NCBI RefSeq assembly: GCF_050587365.1
Contig: NZ_JBOBFV010000004.1
Span: 124,001 to 188,000 of the forward strand
Origin: Plantibacter auratus
Lineage (GTDB): Bacteria; Actinomycetota; Actinomycetes; Actinomycetales; Microbacteriaceae
DNA length: 64,000 nt
Direction: 5' to 3'
The notes under the pieces were generated by a model. The model searched no databases, was not told the origin of the DNA, and worked only from the letters and a program-made list of their open reading frames with translations. Within the stretch, counting starts at the first letter, position 1. The number at the start of each line of letters is the position of its first letter. The position numbers and the translations under genes are program-made. This document shows positions 32,199 to 40,351 of this stretch, piece by piece.

Positions 32199-33899
32199 GT
32201 GAGCGCAGCACCAGGACCGACGAACGACGGCTTCACCATGATCGGCCGCCATCCCGTCAGGGCGAACCTCGTCCTCATCCTGATCCTGTCGGGCATCCTC
32301 GCCACCGTCCTCGGCTGGATCACCGGAAGCGTCATCGACGGCATCTTCGACGTCGCACCCACGGCGCTCATCGTCATTCCGGTCTTCTTCATCCTCACCG
32401 CCGGCATCTGCCTGTCCTACCTCCGGACCGCCTTCCGCCCGGTCGGCGTCGACGCCGTTCGCGGCACCGCGCTCGTCCGGGGTGAGACGATCCCACTGCG
32501 CTCGATCGTGAGTGGCGAACTCCTCACCCGCAATCCCGCCGCGACCACGCCTGCCCTCAGCCTGCGACTCACGACCGACACCGGCGCACGCGCACGCATC
32601 ATCGTGAACGGCGGCTGGCTTCGCAGTCTCCCCACCTCCGACCTCGTGCCACTCGTCGCACTCATCGCCAGCAGCGGCATCCCCGACGACACCGGCCAGG
32701 ATCCACTCGACGTCGGCCGGGAACGCATCTCCCGCTCACTCGCCGGGAAGGGCTCGGATGTGATGATCGGTCGACGCGGGTTCATCGCCGACTGCATCGC
32801 CGCTGCGGAGTCCACCGGCGACGTGAAACTGCTCGAAGCGGTGGTCCAGGCCGCGGGGCCGCTCGGCCGGAGCATCCGGGACGAAGCGATGCGGGCCGCC
32901 CAGGGCGCAGTGGAGGACGTCGTGCGCGCGCATCAGGACATCGCTCCGGCGGCGCCTGATGCTCCGAACCCGACTCCCCTCGTGCCGCCTGCGCCGCAGT
33001 ACGGGTCGATCATCGCCGACGAGGACACAGGGACGGCGGTCGACGACGACACGGACGACGACCGATTCCGTCGACCGGACGACCCGGCCCGGCTGGCCGC
33101 GGAGCAGATCGTCGACCGAGTGCACCTCGACAAGCTCGGTGACCGGAATGGGGCGCTCGGCAACCGGGATGCGGAGCGCGGCGATCGGGATGCAGAGCGC
33201 GGCGACCCGGACGACGGACGCGAGTTGCCGTCGTGGATTCCTCCACAGGATCAGGCGAGGGTCCGCTCCTGGCTCGCGGACGACGACGAGGTCGTCCACC
33301 TGCAACCGATCCCGGAGACGGTCGGCCCACGCACCCTCCGGAGGATCTGCGACCGGATCCTCATCGGTCTCGCCGGGATCGGCCTGCTCGCGATCTTCGG
33401 GGCAGCCATCGCCGAAGGGGTCATCGACAGCCTCCTGCCGTCCGACGCGAACGCGCTCGTCGCCGTCGCCGTGGTCGGCTCGGCACTGCTCGCGTTCGTC
33501 GCGTGGATCGTCGGCGGCATCGCGCGAGCGAGGGAGATCCACCTCGCCCAGCGGTTCTCCCTCGACTGGCTCGAGCGGCGCGGGCCGGAGCAACGCCGCC
33601 GCGGACTCCCGCCCGTGCTCCTGCAGCACTTCCTCGGCCCGATCCCCGCGTCGCGCCTGTTCGCGGCCGGAGCGTACTTCGGCACCTGCGTCGGTGGCGT
33701 CGGGGTCCTCGCGGGTGCCTTCCTGTCGGTCGACCCGGAGGAGCTGGGCGCGACCGGACCGGTCATGCTCGGCGTCAGCCTCGTCCTCACGGCCGTCGGG
33801 ACGGTGCTCTTCATCGTGCGATGGCGACGGGTGAAGCGGCAGCGAGCGCTGGCGATCGAGCTCGGCGGCGAGCGCCTGGCCTACCTCGGGAACCTGTAG
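32199..33899 (+). CDS. Large membrane protein of unknown function with a captured repeat
   Basis: A 566-residue protein. Two N-terminal helices (LVLILILSGILATVLGWITG; TALIVIPVFFILTAGICLSY) precede a soluble region of about 290 residues, followed by four C-terminal helices beginning near ILIGLAGIGLLAIFGAAIAE. A GTG start with GAGAGG upstream is used. Residues 313-340 read LGDRNGA, LGNRDAE, RGDRDAE, RGDPDDG and come from a REP-like element plus a 21-bp array in frame. No family is recognised; the insertion lies in a disordered acidic linker, where it could be tolerated. Confidence 0.75.
   Translation: MSAAPGPTNDGFTMIGRHPVRANLVLILILSGILATVLGWITGSVIDGIFDVAPTALIVIPVFFILTAGICLSYLRTAFRPVGVDAVRGTALVRGETIPLRSIVSGELLTRNPAATTPALSLRLTTDTGARARIIVNGGWLRSLPTSDLVPLVALIASSGIPDDTGQDPLDVGRERISRSLAGKGSDVMIGRRGFIADCIAAAESTGDVKLLEAVVQAAGPLGRSIRDEAMRAAQGAVEDVVRAHQDIAPAAPDAPNPTPLVPPAPQYGSIIADEDTGTAVDDDTDDDRFRRPDDPARLAAEQIVDRVHLDKLGDRNGALGNRDAERGDRDAERGDPDDGRELPSWIPPQDQARVRSWLADDDEVVHLQPIPETVGPRTLRRICDRILIGLAGIGLLAIFGAAIAEGVIDSLLPSDANALVAVAVVGSALLAFVAWIVGGIARAREIHLAQRFSLDWLERRGPEQRRRGLPPVLLQHFLGPIPASRLFAAGAYFGTCVGGVGVLAGAFLSVDPEELGATGPVMLGVSLVLTAVGTVLFIVRWRRVKRQRALAIELGGERLAYLGNL
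33123..33217 (+). repeat. REP-like element and 21-bp array inside a coding region
   Basis: CACCTCGACAAGCTCGGTG (33123-33141), followed by ACCGG, is a CACC/GGTG-type element. Its right half is repeated at 33134, 33155, 33176 and 33197 with a 21-bp period, keeping the reading frame of the host protein. Confidence 0.8.
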
Positions 33900-33918
33900 G
33901 CAGAGGGCGGTCGGCGGG

Positions 33919-34018
33919 CCCTTCGACAGGCTCAGGGACCGGAGGGAGGCTCAGGGACCGGAGGGAGGCTCAGTTACCAGACGAGGGCTCCCAGCCCTTC
34001 GACAAGCTCAGGGACCGG
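33919..34018 (+). repeat. REP-like elements flanking half units
   Basis: A full copy (33919-33942) is followed by two 19-bp half units (GCTCAGGGACCGGAGGGAG) and a decayed one, then a second full copy at 33995-34018. The second copy supplies the stop codon of the opposing kinase-like gene. Confidence 0.85.
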
Positions 34019-34547
34019 CGATGATTGCCGAGAGGATCTCTCGAGCGACCTCCCTGGGCCGTTTGTGAGTCGTGTCGATGCGCATGTCGTCGGTGAATCC
34101 GGCCCGCTCGAGGACGCCCACCAGTTCGGGGTGACGCCGCGTGTGCCAGCTGAGCGCCGCCTCGTCGTCACCGTGGCGTCCGGCCAGCCTCGAGCGCGCG
34201 ACGTCCGGATCCAGGGTCAGGCGCACGTGCAGCGGCCTCGGGGAGCCGAGGGCGACGGTGGTGCGATGCAGCTGGTCGGGCGTCTCCATCACCGTGGCGA
34301 CGACGACGACCGCCGCGCCGGCTCGCCGGAAGTTCGCGGTGATCGACTGCAGATTCTCGAGAGCGAGAGCGGTCCGGAACGGGTCGTCCTCGGGCGCAGG
34401 CCAGAACCGGCGCAACCAGTCGACATCGATGACCGCGCCTGGAACGCCGCATCGCTGCAACGCCTCACCGACTGCCTCGGCAGCGGAGGTCTTCCCGGTG
34501 CCCACGCTGCCATTGATCAGGACGGTGTCGAACCTCGCGGTGGGCAT
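34008..34547 (-). CDS. P-loop kinase-like ATPase
   Basis: A 179-residue AAA/adenylate-kinase-like protein. Walker A is GSVGTGKT (13-20); VIDVDWLRRFWP could be the Walker B-like strand; HVRLTLDPDVARSRLAGRHG looks like the Arg-rich lid; the final helix is REVAREILSAI. It resembles small kinases that phosphorylate nucleosides, shikimate or antibiotics; the substrate is unknown. The last residues AGP and the stop TGA are encoded by a REP-like element, so the original C-terminus may have been altered. Confidence 0.75.
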   Translation of the reverse strand: MPTARFDTVLINGSVGTGKTSAAEAVGEALQRCGVPGAVIDVDWLRRFWPAPEDDPFRTALALENLQSITANFRRAGAAVVVVATVMETPDQLHRTTVALGSPRPLHVRLTLDPDVARSRLAGRHGDDEAALSWHTRRHPELVGVLERAGFTDDMRIDTTHKRPREVAREILSAIIAGP

Positions 34548-34643
34548 TGCCCGATGGTATCGGTCGCGGCCACGACGGTGCTGGTGCCTCCACCGCTCCT
34601 GCGGAGGGGTGAATGAGCGCCGCCGCGATTCAGGGGAGGTGAC

Positions 34644-35162
34644 TCATCGAGCGACGACCTTGGCGAGCACCCAGCGCGCCTTGTCGAGGGTGTTCGCGGG
34701 TGCCGGCAGGTACTGGAACGCCCGAGCACCACGCTGCACCGGGACACCCTGCGCCTTCGCTGCCTCCTCCAGCTGCTTGGCGAAGCGCTGCCAGCCGTCG
34801 AGGCCCTGCGGGAAGCCGAGGTACTCGGTGAGCGACGTCACCACCACCTCGGAACCTGCGCCCGTCGAGTGGACCTCGATCGTGACGTCGTCTTTGGCGA
34901 CGTAATCGATGCCCCACACGCCGGGCCGCAGCGACTTGGCCTTGCGCTTCGGCAGCTCCTCGATGAGCGCGGTCGCACCGGCGGGGTCCGTGCCGAGGAC
35001 GACCGAGCGCCCGAACTCCTGCAGCATCTCCGGCACCTTGGTGGCGCGACGGTTCGTCGCCGTCTCGCGCAGCTTCCGGCGGCCGAGTCCCTTCAACACC
35101 CCCAGCCCGACGATGGCGAGCAGGACGAGAATGGCGATGATCGCGAGCACGTTGCTGTCCAC
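34644..35162 (-). CDS. Single-pass membrane protein, unknown function
   Basis: A 172-residue protein with an N-terminal anchor (VLAIIAILVLLAIVGLGVLK) and a basic then mixed alpha/beta cytoplasmic domain (RPGVWGIDYVAKDDVTIEVH, followed by VVVTSLTEYLGFPQGLDGWQ and RFAKQLEEAA). The GTG at 35162 is used because the anchor begins there; a longer frame exists upstream. No family is recognised. Confidence 0.65.
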   Translation of the reverse strand: MDSNVLAIIAILVLLAIVGLGVLKGLGRRKLRETATNRRATKVPEMLQEFGRSVVLGTDPAGATALIEELPKRKAKSLRPGVWGIDYVAKDDVTIEVHSTGAGSEVVVTSLTEYLGFPQGLDGWQRFAKQLEEAAKAQGVPVQRGARAFQYLPAPANTLDKARWVLAKVVAR

Positions 35163-35269
35163 AGGAGCCCCCCAAGGCTGTCGGTCACGAGCGGTATCGC
35201 CCAAGACGAGGATGCCGCAGACCCGACAGCCGTTCAATGGGTACAGCTCCCCACCCCGTCAGGCCACGG

Positions 35270-35956
35270 TCAGGCCGGCGACGGGAGTCCAGCGTCAACG
35301 GCCACCGATCCACGCCTGTCCGTCGACGCCGAGACGGTCGACGCAGGAGCGGACCGCGCGGCGTCCCGCCACATCGCAGCCGGCGTCACGCCCGGAATGC
35401 CCGTGATGGAGGCGATACTCCGGAATCCGCTTCGCCGATACAGCGCGCGATTGCGCTCGTTCGACGACTCCAGGTACACGGGGAGGCCGGCGGCGTCGAT
35501 GGCGCGCAGGCGTGACTCGAGGAGCGCACCCCCGACACCGGCCCCGCGAGCGCCGTCGCCGACGCCGATCTGTGCGAGGTACCAGTGCGGTTCGGCCGGA
35601 CGGTGCAGCGCGAGAGTCCGCTGCAGGCGCATGGCTCGCGGAAGTCCGCGCAGCCCCAGCGCACGGGCGAACCTCGGCAGCTGCCGCACCTGGTCGAGCA
35701 CGGAGTGGCGGGCGTCCGGCGTCTCCCAGACGGCGACACCGAGGACGACACCGTCGGTGTCCCGGCGAGCGAGGTCGACGCGGCCACTCGATGCCGCACC
35801 CGAGCACAGCATCGCCTCGAAGAGGAGGGCGAGCCGGCGCTCACGGTCAGAACCGGAGACGAGCGTCGAGGTGACCGTGTCCTGTCGGAAGGCGGTCGCG
35901 AGCACGGCCGCGGCCTCCTCGAGGTCGGCGGGCGAGGCGGGAGCGATGGTGAACAC
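35270..35956 (-). CDS. GNAT-family N-acetyltransferase
   Basis: A 228-residue acetyltransferase. The acetyl-CoA site is WYLAQIGVGDGARGAGVGGA, followed by LLESRLRA, and the C-terminal motif is YLESSNERNRALYRRSGF, typical of GNAT proteins of the puromycin-acetyltransferase-like group (Acetyltransf_1). The GTG start has AAAGGAAAC upstream. The substrate is unknown; the neighbouring SMR exporter genes allow a role in resistance, which is inference. Confidence 0.82.
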   Translation of the reverse strand: MFTIAPASPADLEEAAAVLATAFRQDTVTSTLVSGSDRERRLALLFEAMLCSGAASSGRVDLARRDTDGVVLGVAVWETPDARHSVLDQVRQLPRFARALGLRGLPRAMRLQRTLALHRPAEPHWYLAQIGVGDGARGAGVGGALLESRLRAIDAAGLPVYLESSNERNRALYRRSGFRSIASITGIPGVTPAAMWRDAARSAPASTVSASTDRRGSVAVDAGLPSPA

Positions 35957-36005
35957 GCGTTTCCTTTCGGGCGGAGAGTGAGTGTGGGGCGACGACCTGC
36001 GCGGG

Positions 36006-36332
36006 TCAGTGCGCCTGGGAACCGAGCTCGATGACGAGGACACCGACCGCGATCAGGCCGATGCCGACGATCATCTTCGGCGTCAGCTTCTCCTTGAAGA
36101 GCACGCGCGCACCGATGGCCGTGAGGGCGACCCCGCAGGCGGCCCAGATCCCGTAGGCGATCCCGACGGGCATCCCGTTCGCGAGTGCGATGGTCAGCAG
36201 TCCGAAGGCGGTCACGTAGAACACGGCGACGGGAGCGATCCACCGCTTCTTCCGCAGGCCTTCCGACGCGCGCAGGGAGAGCGTCGCGGCGACCTCGGTG
36301 ACGATGGCGCCGGCCAGGAGCAACCAGGTCAT
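36006..36332 (-). CDS. SMR-family multidrug efflux protein, second subunit
   Basis: A 108-residue small multidrug resistance protein with four helices. The conserved membrane Glu is in TWLLLAGAIVTEVAATLSLR (Glu13), and the fourth helix follows KLTPKMIVGIGLIAVGVLVI. Its ATG overlaps the stop of the partner SMR gene (ATGA), as in two-component SMR pumps such as EbrAB. Drug or guanidinium-type substrates are exported by proton antiport. Confidence 0.88.
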   Translation of the reverse strand: MTWLLLAGAIVTEVAATLSLRASEGLRKKRWIAPVAVFYVTAFGLLTIALANGMPVGIAYGIWAACGVALTAIGARVLFKEKLTPKMIVGIGLIAVGVLVIELGSQAH

Positions 36333-36691
36333 GCGCCGACCTCCTCGTTGGTCGCGGCGGGCGTCGGCGACTCCGGCGCGTGGCCCGTCTCCACGAGCAC
36401 GACGCCGGCGATCACGATCGCGATGCCGAGCCCGATCGTGAAGGTGAACTGCTCGCCGAACACGAGCGACGCCAGCACCGCGGTGAGTGCGACGCCGGCG
36501 GCCGCCCAGATCCCGTAGACCACCCCGATCGGCACCCCCATGCGGAGCAGGAGCGACAACGCGACGAACGCGCCCGCGTATCCGGCCACCGCGAGGATCG
36601 ACCACCAGGGGTTCTCGATGGCGCCACGGAGCGAGAGGGTCGCCGTGACCTCCAACAGGATGGCGGCGGAGAGGATCAGCCACTTCTTCAT
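36329..36691 (-). CDS. SMR-family multidrug efflux protein, first subunit
   Basis: A 120-residue SMR protein with the conserved Glu in ILSAAILLEVTATLSLRGAI, GIWAAAGVALTAVLASLVFG as the third helix, and an extended acidic tail not found in the partner. It overlaps the TetR gene by ATGA on one side and its partner on the other, so regulator and both pump subunits form one operon. Confidence 0.88.
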   Translation of the reverse strand: MKKWLILSAAILLEVTATLSLRGAIENPWWSILAVAGYAGAFVALSLLLRMGVPIGVVYGIWAAAGVALTAVLASLVFGEQFTFTIGLGIAIVIAGVVLVETGHAPESPTPAATNEEVGA

Positions 36692-37224
36692 CGGGCTTCA
36701 CCTCCAGCGAGGGCCAGGAGTCGCGAGACGAGGTCGGCGCGCTGGTTGCGGCCGACGTCGAGGATGCCGGTCGCCTCGGCGATCCAGAGGCCGTTCGCCG
36801 CCAACCAGACGAGCAGGAGGGAGGTCGAATCGGTATCCTCACCGAACCCGAACCAGGTGCGGAGGTACTCGAGCCAGGGAGCGGCGAGTTCGGGACGCCT
36901 GACCGCCTCGGCGAAGACGACGAACTCGCCCTGGCTCGCCCCGCCCTCCCCGGCGAAGGCGACGAAGGCCCGCACACGCTCCTCGAGTGTCGACGTCTCG
37001 AGCGGCGCCCCCAACTCCTCCACGAGCTCGCGCTGCCAGCGAGCGACCACGTGCTCGATCACCGCGATCATCATCGCGTCCCGTGAGGGGAAGTGGTAGC
37101 GCAGGCCGGCCTTCGTCAGACCGACCTCCTGCGCCACCGCCTCGTAGGTGATGTCGGCCTCTCCGGAGGCGTCGACGACGCGGACGGCCGCATCGAGGAT
37201 CTCGTTCCGTGCACTGGGTCTCAT
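36688..37224 (-). CDS. TetR-family repressor of the SMR pump
   Basis: A 178-residue regulator. The helix-turn-helix is ITYEAVAQEVGLTKAGLRYH followed by FPSRDAMM; the C-terminal ligand domain is helical. A 32-bp perfect palindrome begins four bases upstream of its ATG and covers its own promoter, so autorepression of the three-gene operon is highly likely. The TAAAGT hexamer seven bases before the ATG suggests a leaderless mRNA. Confidence 0.9.
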   Translation of the reverse strand: MRPSARNEILDAAVRVVDASGEADITYEAVAQEVGLTKAGLRYHFPSRDAMMIAVIEHVVARWQRELVEELGAPLETSTLEERVRAFVAFAGEGGASQGEFVVFAEAVRRPELAAPWLEYLRTWFGFGEDTDSTSLLLVWLAANGLWIAEATGILDVGRNQRADLVSRLLALAGGEAR

Positions 37225-37227
37225 GGC

Positions 37228-37259
37228 AGTTACTTTACCTTACGTAAGGTAAAGTAACT
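37228..37259. promoter_or_regulatory. TetR operator: 32-bp perfect palindrome
   Basis: The half-site AGTTACTTTACCTTAC (37228-37243) is followed directly by its exact reverse complement (37244-37259). It is AT-rich in a GC-rich setting and contains the presumed -10 hexamer of the repressor gene (TAAAGT on the minus strand, 37237-37232). Confidence 0.88.
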
Positions 37260-37415
37260 CTGGGAAGGAACCGTGAGGAACGGACGCCCAGCGGCTCATG
37301 TGACGCTCTGTTTCGGGCCCCTCGCGAGCACCCGAGCCCCCGAGTACCGTCGTGCTGGACGGCGCCGTGATCGCCGTCGGACCCAGCCTCGACGAGACGA
37401 CCCGGTGGTATCCCT

Positions 37416-38885
37416 GTGAGCAAGCGCATCATCCTCAACGCGTTCGACATGAGCTGCGTGACCCATCAGGCGCCCGGCCTGTGGAAGCACCCCGACAACC
37501 AGGCGCACCGCTACAACGACATCGACTACTGGATCGACCTCGCCAGACTCCTCGAGCGGGGCACCTTCGACGCCCTGTTCATCGCGGACGTCGTCGGCAT
37601 CTACGACGTCTACCGTCACTCCTCCGCGCCCGCGCTCATCGACTCGGCGCAACTGCCCGTCGGCGACCCGATCATCCAGGTGTCGGCCATGGCGAAGGCG
37701 ACCGAGCACCTCGGCTTCGGCGTCACCGTCGCGTCCACCTACGAGCTGCCGTACGCCCTCGCCCGCCGCTTCTCGACGCTCGACCACTTCACGAAGGGGC
37801 GCGTCGGCTGGAACGTCGTCACCTCCTACCTCGACTCCGCCGCCCGCAACCTCGGCCTCACCACCCAGATCAAGCACGACGACCGGTACGGCATCGGCGA
37901 GGAGTTCCTCGACGTCACCTACAAACTGTGGGAGGGCTCCTGGGAGGACGACGCGGTCGTCATCGACCGGGAGAACGGCGTCTACACCGACCCCACCAAG
38001 GTGCACCCCATCAACCACCGGGGCGAGCACTTCCAGGTCCCCGGCATCCACCTCTCGGAACCGTCGCCGCAGCGCACCCCCGTCATCTTCCAGGCCGGCG
38101 CCTCGGCCCGCGGTCGCCAGTTCGCGGCCACCCACGGCGAGGCGGTGTTCATCAACGGGCTCGTCCCGGAGCTGACCCGCAAGACGACCGACGACATCCG
38201 CGAACGCGCCGAGGCCCTCGGACGCCCGCGCGACAGCGTGAAGATCCTCACCCTCGCCACGGCGATCGTCGCCGAGACCGACGAGGAGGCGCAGGCCAAG
38301 TACGAGGAGTACCAGCAGTACATCTCGCTCGACGGCGCCCTCACCCTCTACGGCGGCTGGTCCGGCCTCGACCTCTCCTCCTTCGACCCCGACAAGCCGC
38401 TCAAGTACGTCGACACCGACGCCGCCCGCTCGGCGCTCGCGATCTTCACGCTCGCCGATCCGGAGCGCGAGTGGACGCCGCGCGACATCGCCCACTACAT
38501 CGGCATCGGCGGCATCGGGCCGGTGTTCGTCGGCAGTGCCGCGACGGTCGCCGACGAGATCGAGCGGTGGATCGACGTCGCCGGAACCGACGGCTTCAAC
38601 CTCGCCTACGTCATCACGCCCGGCACCTTCGAGGCCGTCGTCGACCTGCTCGTGCCCGAGCTGCGTCGCCGCGGCCGGGTCTGGGACGAGTACCCGGAGG
38701 GGACCCTCCGCGGCCGCCTGAACGGCACCGGCTCCCCCGTCGTGCCCGAGTGGCACCCGGCCCACCGGTACCGCGGCGCCTACGTCGGGCAGCCGTCCGC
38801 CGCCGACGACACCGCGCCTTCCCTCTTCGACACCGACAACGCCGACGAGACCAACGCCTACGCCCCAGAAGGAGCCTCAGCATGA
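37416..38885 (+). CDS. FMNH2-dependent monooxygenase, NtaA/SnaA/DszA type
   Basis: A 489-residue luciferase-like flavin-dependent monooxygenase. The N-terminal WKHPDNQAHRYNDIDYWIDL and then the core RFSTLDHFTKGRVGWNVVTS and SPQRTPVIFQAGASARGRQF match the nitrilotriacetate / dibenzothiophene sulfone / alkanesulfonate-type branch. Such enzymes need reduced FMN from a separate reductase, which is not in the window. A GTG start is used. Its stop overlaps the next gene (ATGA), a DszC-type flavoprotein, so the two are a functional pair for C-S or C-N bond cleavage. Confidence 0.88.
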   Translation: MSKRIILNAFDMSCVTHQAPGLWKHPDNQAHRYNDIDYWIDLARLLERGTFDALFIADVVGIYDVYRHSSAPALIDSAQLPVGDPIIQVSAMAKATEHLGFGVTVASTYELPYALARRFSTLDHFTKGRVGWNVVTSYLDSAARNLGLTTQIKHDDRYGIGEEFLDVTYKLWEGSWEDDAVVIDRENGVYTDPTKVHPINHRGEHFQVPGIHLSEPSPQRTPVIFQAGASARGRQFAATHGEAVFINGLVPELTRKTTDDIRERAEALGRPRDSVKILTLATAIVAETDEEAQAKYEEYQQYISLDGALTLYGGWSGLDLSSFDPDKPLKYVDTDAARSALAIFTLADPEREWTPRDIAHYIGIGGIGPVFVGSAATVADEIERWIDVAGTDGFNLAYVITPGTFEAVVDLLVPELRRRGRVWDEYPEGTLRGRLNGTGSPVVPEWHPAHRYRGAYVGQPSAADDTAPSLFDTDNADETNAYAPEGASA

Positions 38886-40144
38886 GCATCGACACGATCA
38901 GCACTTCGACAGGCTCAGTGACCGGGCAGCCGGTCCCCGAAGGGCGTACGCACTGGTCCGGCACCGCCGACGACGCCGAGCTCGCGCACTGGGACGCCGT
39001 CGCCACCGAGGTCGCCACCAAGCTCGCGGTCGACGTCCTCGAACGCGACCGCGCGAACCTCGACCCCACCACCGAGCTCGACCTCCTCCGCGAATCGGGC
39101 CTCGTCAACCTGCTCGACCCCGCCGAGTTCGGCGGGGGTGGCGGACACTGGGAGAGCGCCTTCCGGGTCGTCCGCATCCTGTCGCGCGTGGACGCCTCCA
39201 TCGGCCAGCTGCTCGCCTACCACTACATCAACGCCGGCAACATCGGCTTCACCGCCGACCCGGCCGCGCAGGCCGAGTGGCACCGGAAGACGGTGGAGGG
39301 CCGCTGGATCTGGGGCGACTCCGTCAACCCGACGGACCCCGACCTCTCGCTCACCCAGGACGGCGACGCGTTCCGCCTCAACGGACTCAAGCGGTTCTCG
39401 ACGGGCGCCTCGGCCGGCGACGTCATCCTCGTCAACGCGGTCGTCCGCGGTGGTGACCACGACGGCACGATCTTCCAGTTCGTCCTCGACCACTACCGCG
39501 CGGGCATCGCCTACCTCGGCGACTGGGACGCGCTCGGCCAGCGGCTCTCCGCGTCGGGTTCCGTGCGGTTCGACGACGTGCTCGTCGAGCGGGCGGACAT
39601 CCTCGGCACCGTCGGTGACGAACCGTTCTCCTCACTCGTGACGCCCGGCATCCAGCTCGCGTTCGGCAACCTCTACCTGGGCATCGCGGAGGGCGCGCTC
39701 GCGCAGGGCACGGAGCTCGTCCGGGCGCGGAAGAACGCCTGGTTCCTCAGCCACGCCGAGACCTACCGCGACGACCCGTTCGTCCAGCGCGTCGTCGGCG
39801 AGTTCGTGTCGTCGATCGCCGCCGTCGAGGCGCTCGCCGACCGCACGAATGCCCGCTTCGACCGCATCATCGAGCGGGGAGCGGCGGTGACCGCGGAGGA
39901 CCGTGGTGCCATCGCCATCGAGATCGCCAAGCTCAAGGTCGTCTCCACCGAGCTCGGCATCGAGGTCGCGAACCGCATCTTCGAGGTCACCGGGTCCAGC
40001 TCGGCGAAGGCCTCCGTGGGACTCGACCTGTTCTGGCGGAACGTGCGCACGCACTCCCTCCACGACCCGGTCGACTACAAGAAGCTCGAAGTCGGCGCGA
40101 ACCACCTGAACGGCGAGCTGCAGCCGATCTCGCTCTACACCTAG
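38882..40144 (+). CDS. DszC/SfnB-type flavin monooxygenase (acyl-CoA dehydrogenase fold)
   Basis: A 420-residue protein of the acyl-CoA dehydrogenase fold. The C-terminal FWRNVRTHSLHDPVDYKKLE, then VGANHLNGE, is characteristic of the DszC/SfnB group of oxygenases rather than true fatty acyl-CoA dehydrogenases. RFSTGASAGDVILVNAV replaces the usual flavin loop. Residues 8-15 (TSTGSVTG) are encoded by a REP-like element placed immediately after the start codon. Coupled to the upstream monooxygenase by ATGA. Confidence 0.85.
   Translation: MSIDTISTSTGSVTGQPVPEGRTHWSGTADDAELAHWDAVATEVATKLAVDVLERDRANLDPTTELDLLRESGLVNLLDPAEFGGGGGHWESAFRVVRILSRVDASIGQLLAYHYINAGNIGFTADPAAQAEWHRKTVEGRWIWGDSVNPTDPDLSLTQDGDAFRLNGLKRFSTGASAGDVILVNAVVRGGDHDGTIFQFVLDHYRAGIAYLGDWDALGQRLSASGSVRFDDVLVERADILGTVGDEPFSSLVTPGIQLAFGNLYLGIAEGALAQGTELVRARKNAWFLSHAETYRDDPFVQRVVGEFVSSIAAVEALADRTNARFDRIIERGAAVTAEDRGAIAIEIAKLKVVSTELGIEVANRIFEVTGSSSAKASVGLDLFWRNVRTHSLHDPVDYKKLEVGANHLNGELQPISLYT
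38902..38926 (+). repeat. REP-like element encoding an N-terminal segment
   Basis: CACTTCGACAGGCTCAGTGA followed by CCGGG is a perfect CACT/AGTG-type copy lying within codons 7-15 of the DszC/SfnB-type gene, in frame and without a stop codon. Confidence 0.85.
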
Positions 40145-40163
40145 GCCTTCACGCCACTCCCCC

Positions 40164-40308
40164 CCCTTCGACAGGCTCAGGGACCGAACCCAGACTGCTC
40201 AACCCGGTCGCCGAGCACCTCCACCGGTCCCTGAGCACCTCCACCGGTCGCCGAGCACCTCCACCGGTCCCTGAGCACCTCCACCGGTCCCTGAGCCTGT
40301 CGAAGGGC
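40164..40308. repeat. Two opposed REP-like elements with a 20-bp array between them
   Basis: A forward copy (40164-40186) and a reverse copy (40284-40307) enclose half units starting at 40204, 40224, 40244, 40264 and 40284, exactly 20 bases apart (CCGGTCCCTGAGCACCTCCA with CCGGTCGCCG variants). This separates the two DszC-type genes; the array belongs to the reverse copy. Confidence 0.88.
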
Positions 40309-40351
40309 CAACCACAAGACCGGCCCACCGCCGCCTCCGGAACGGAACCAG

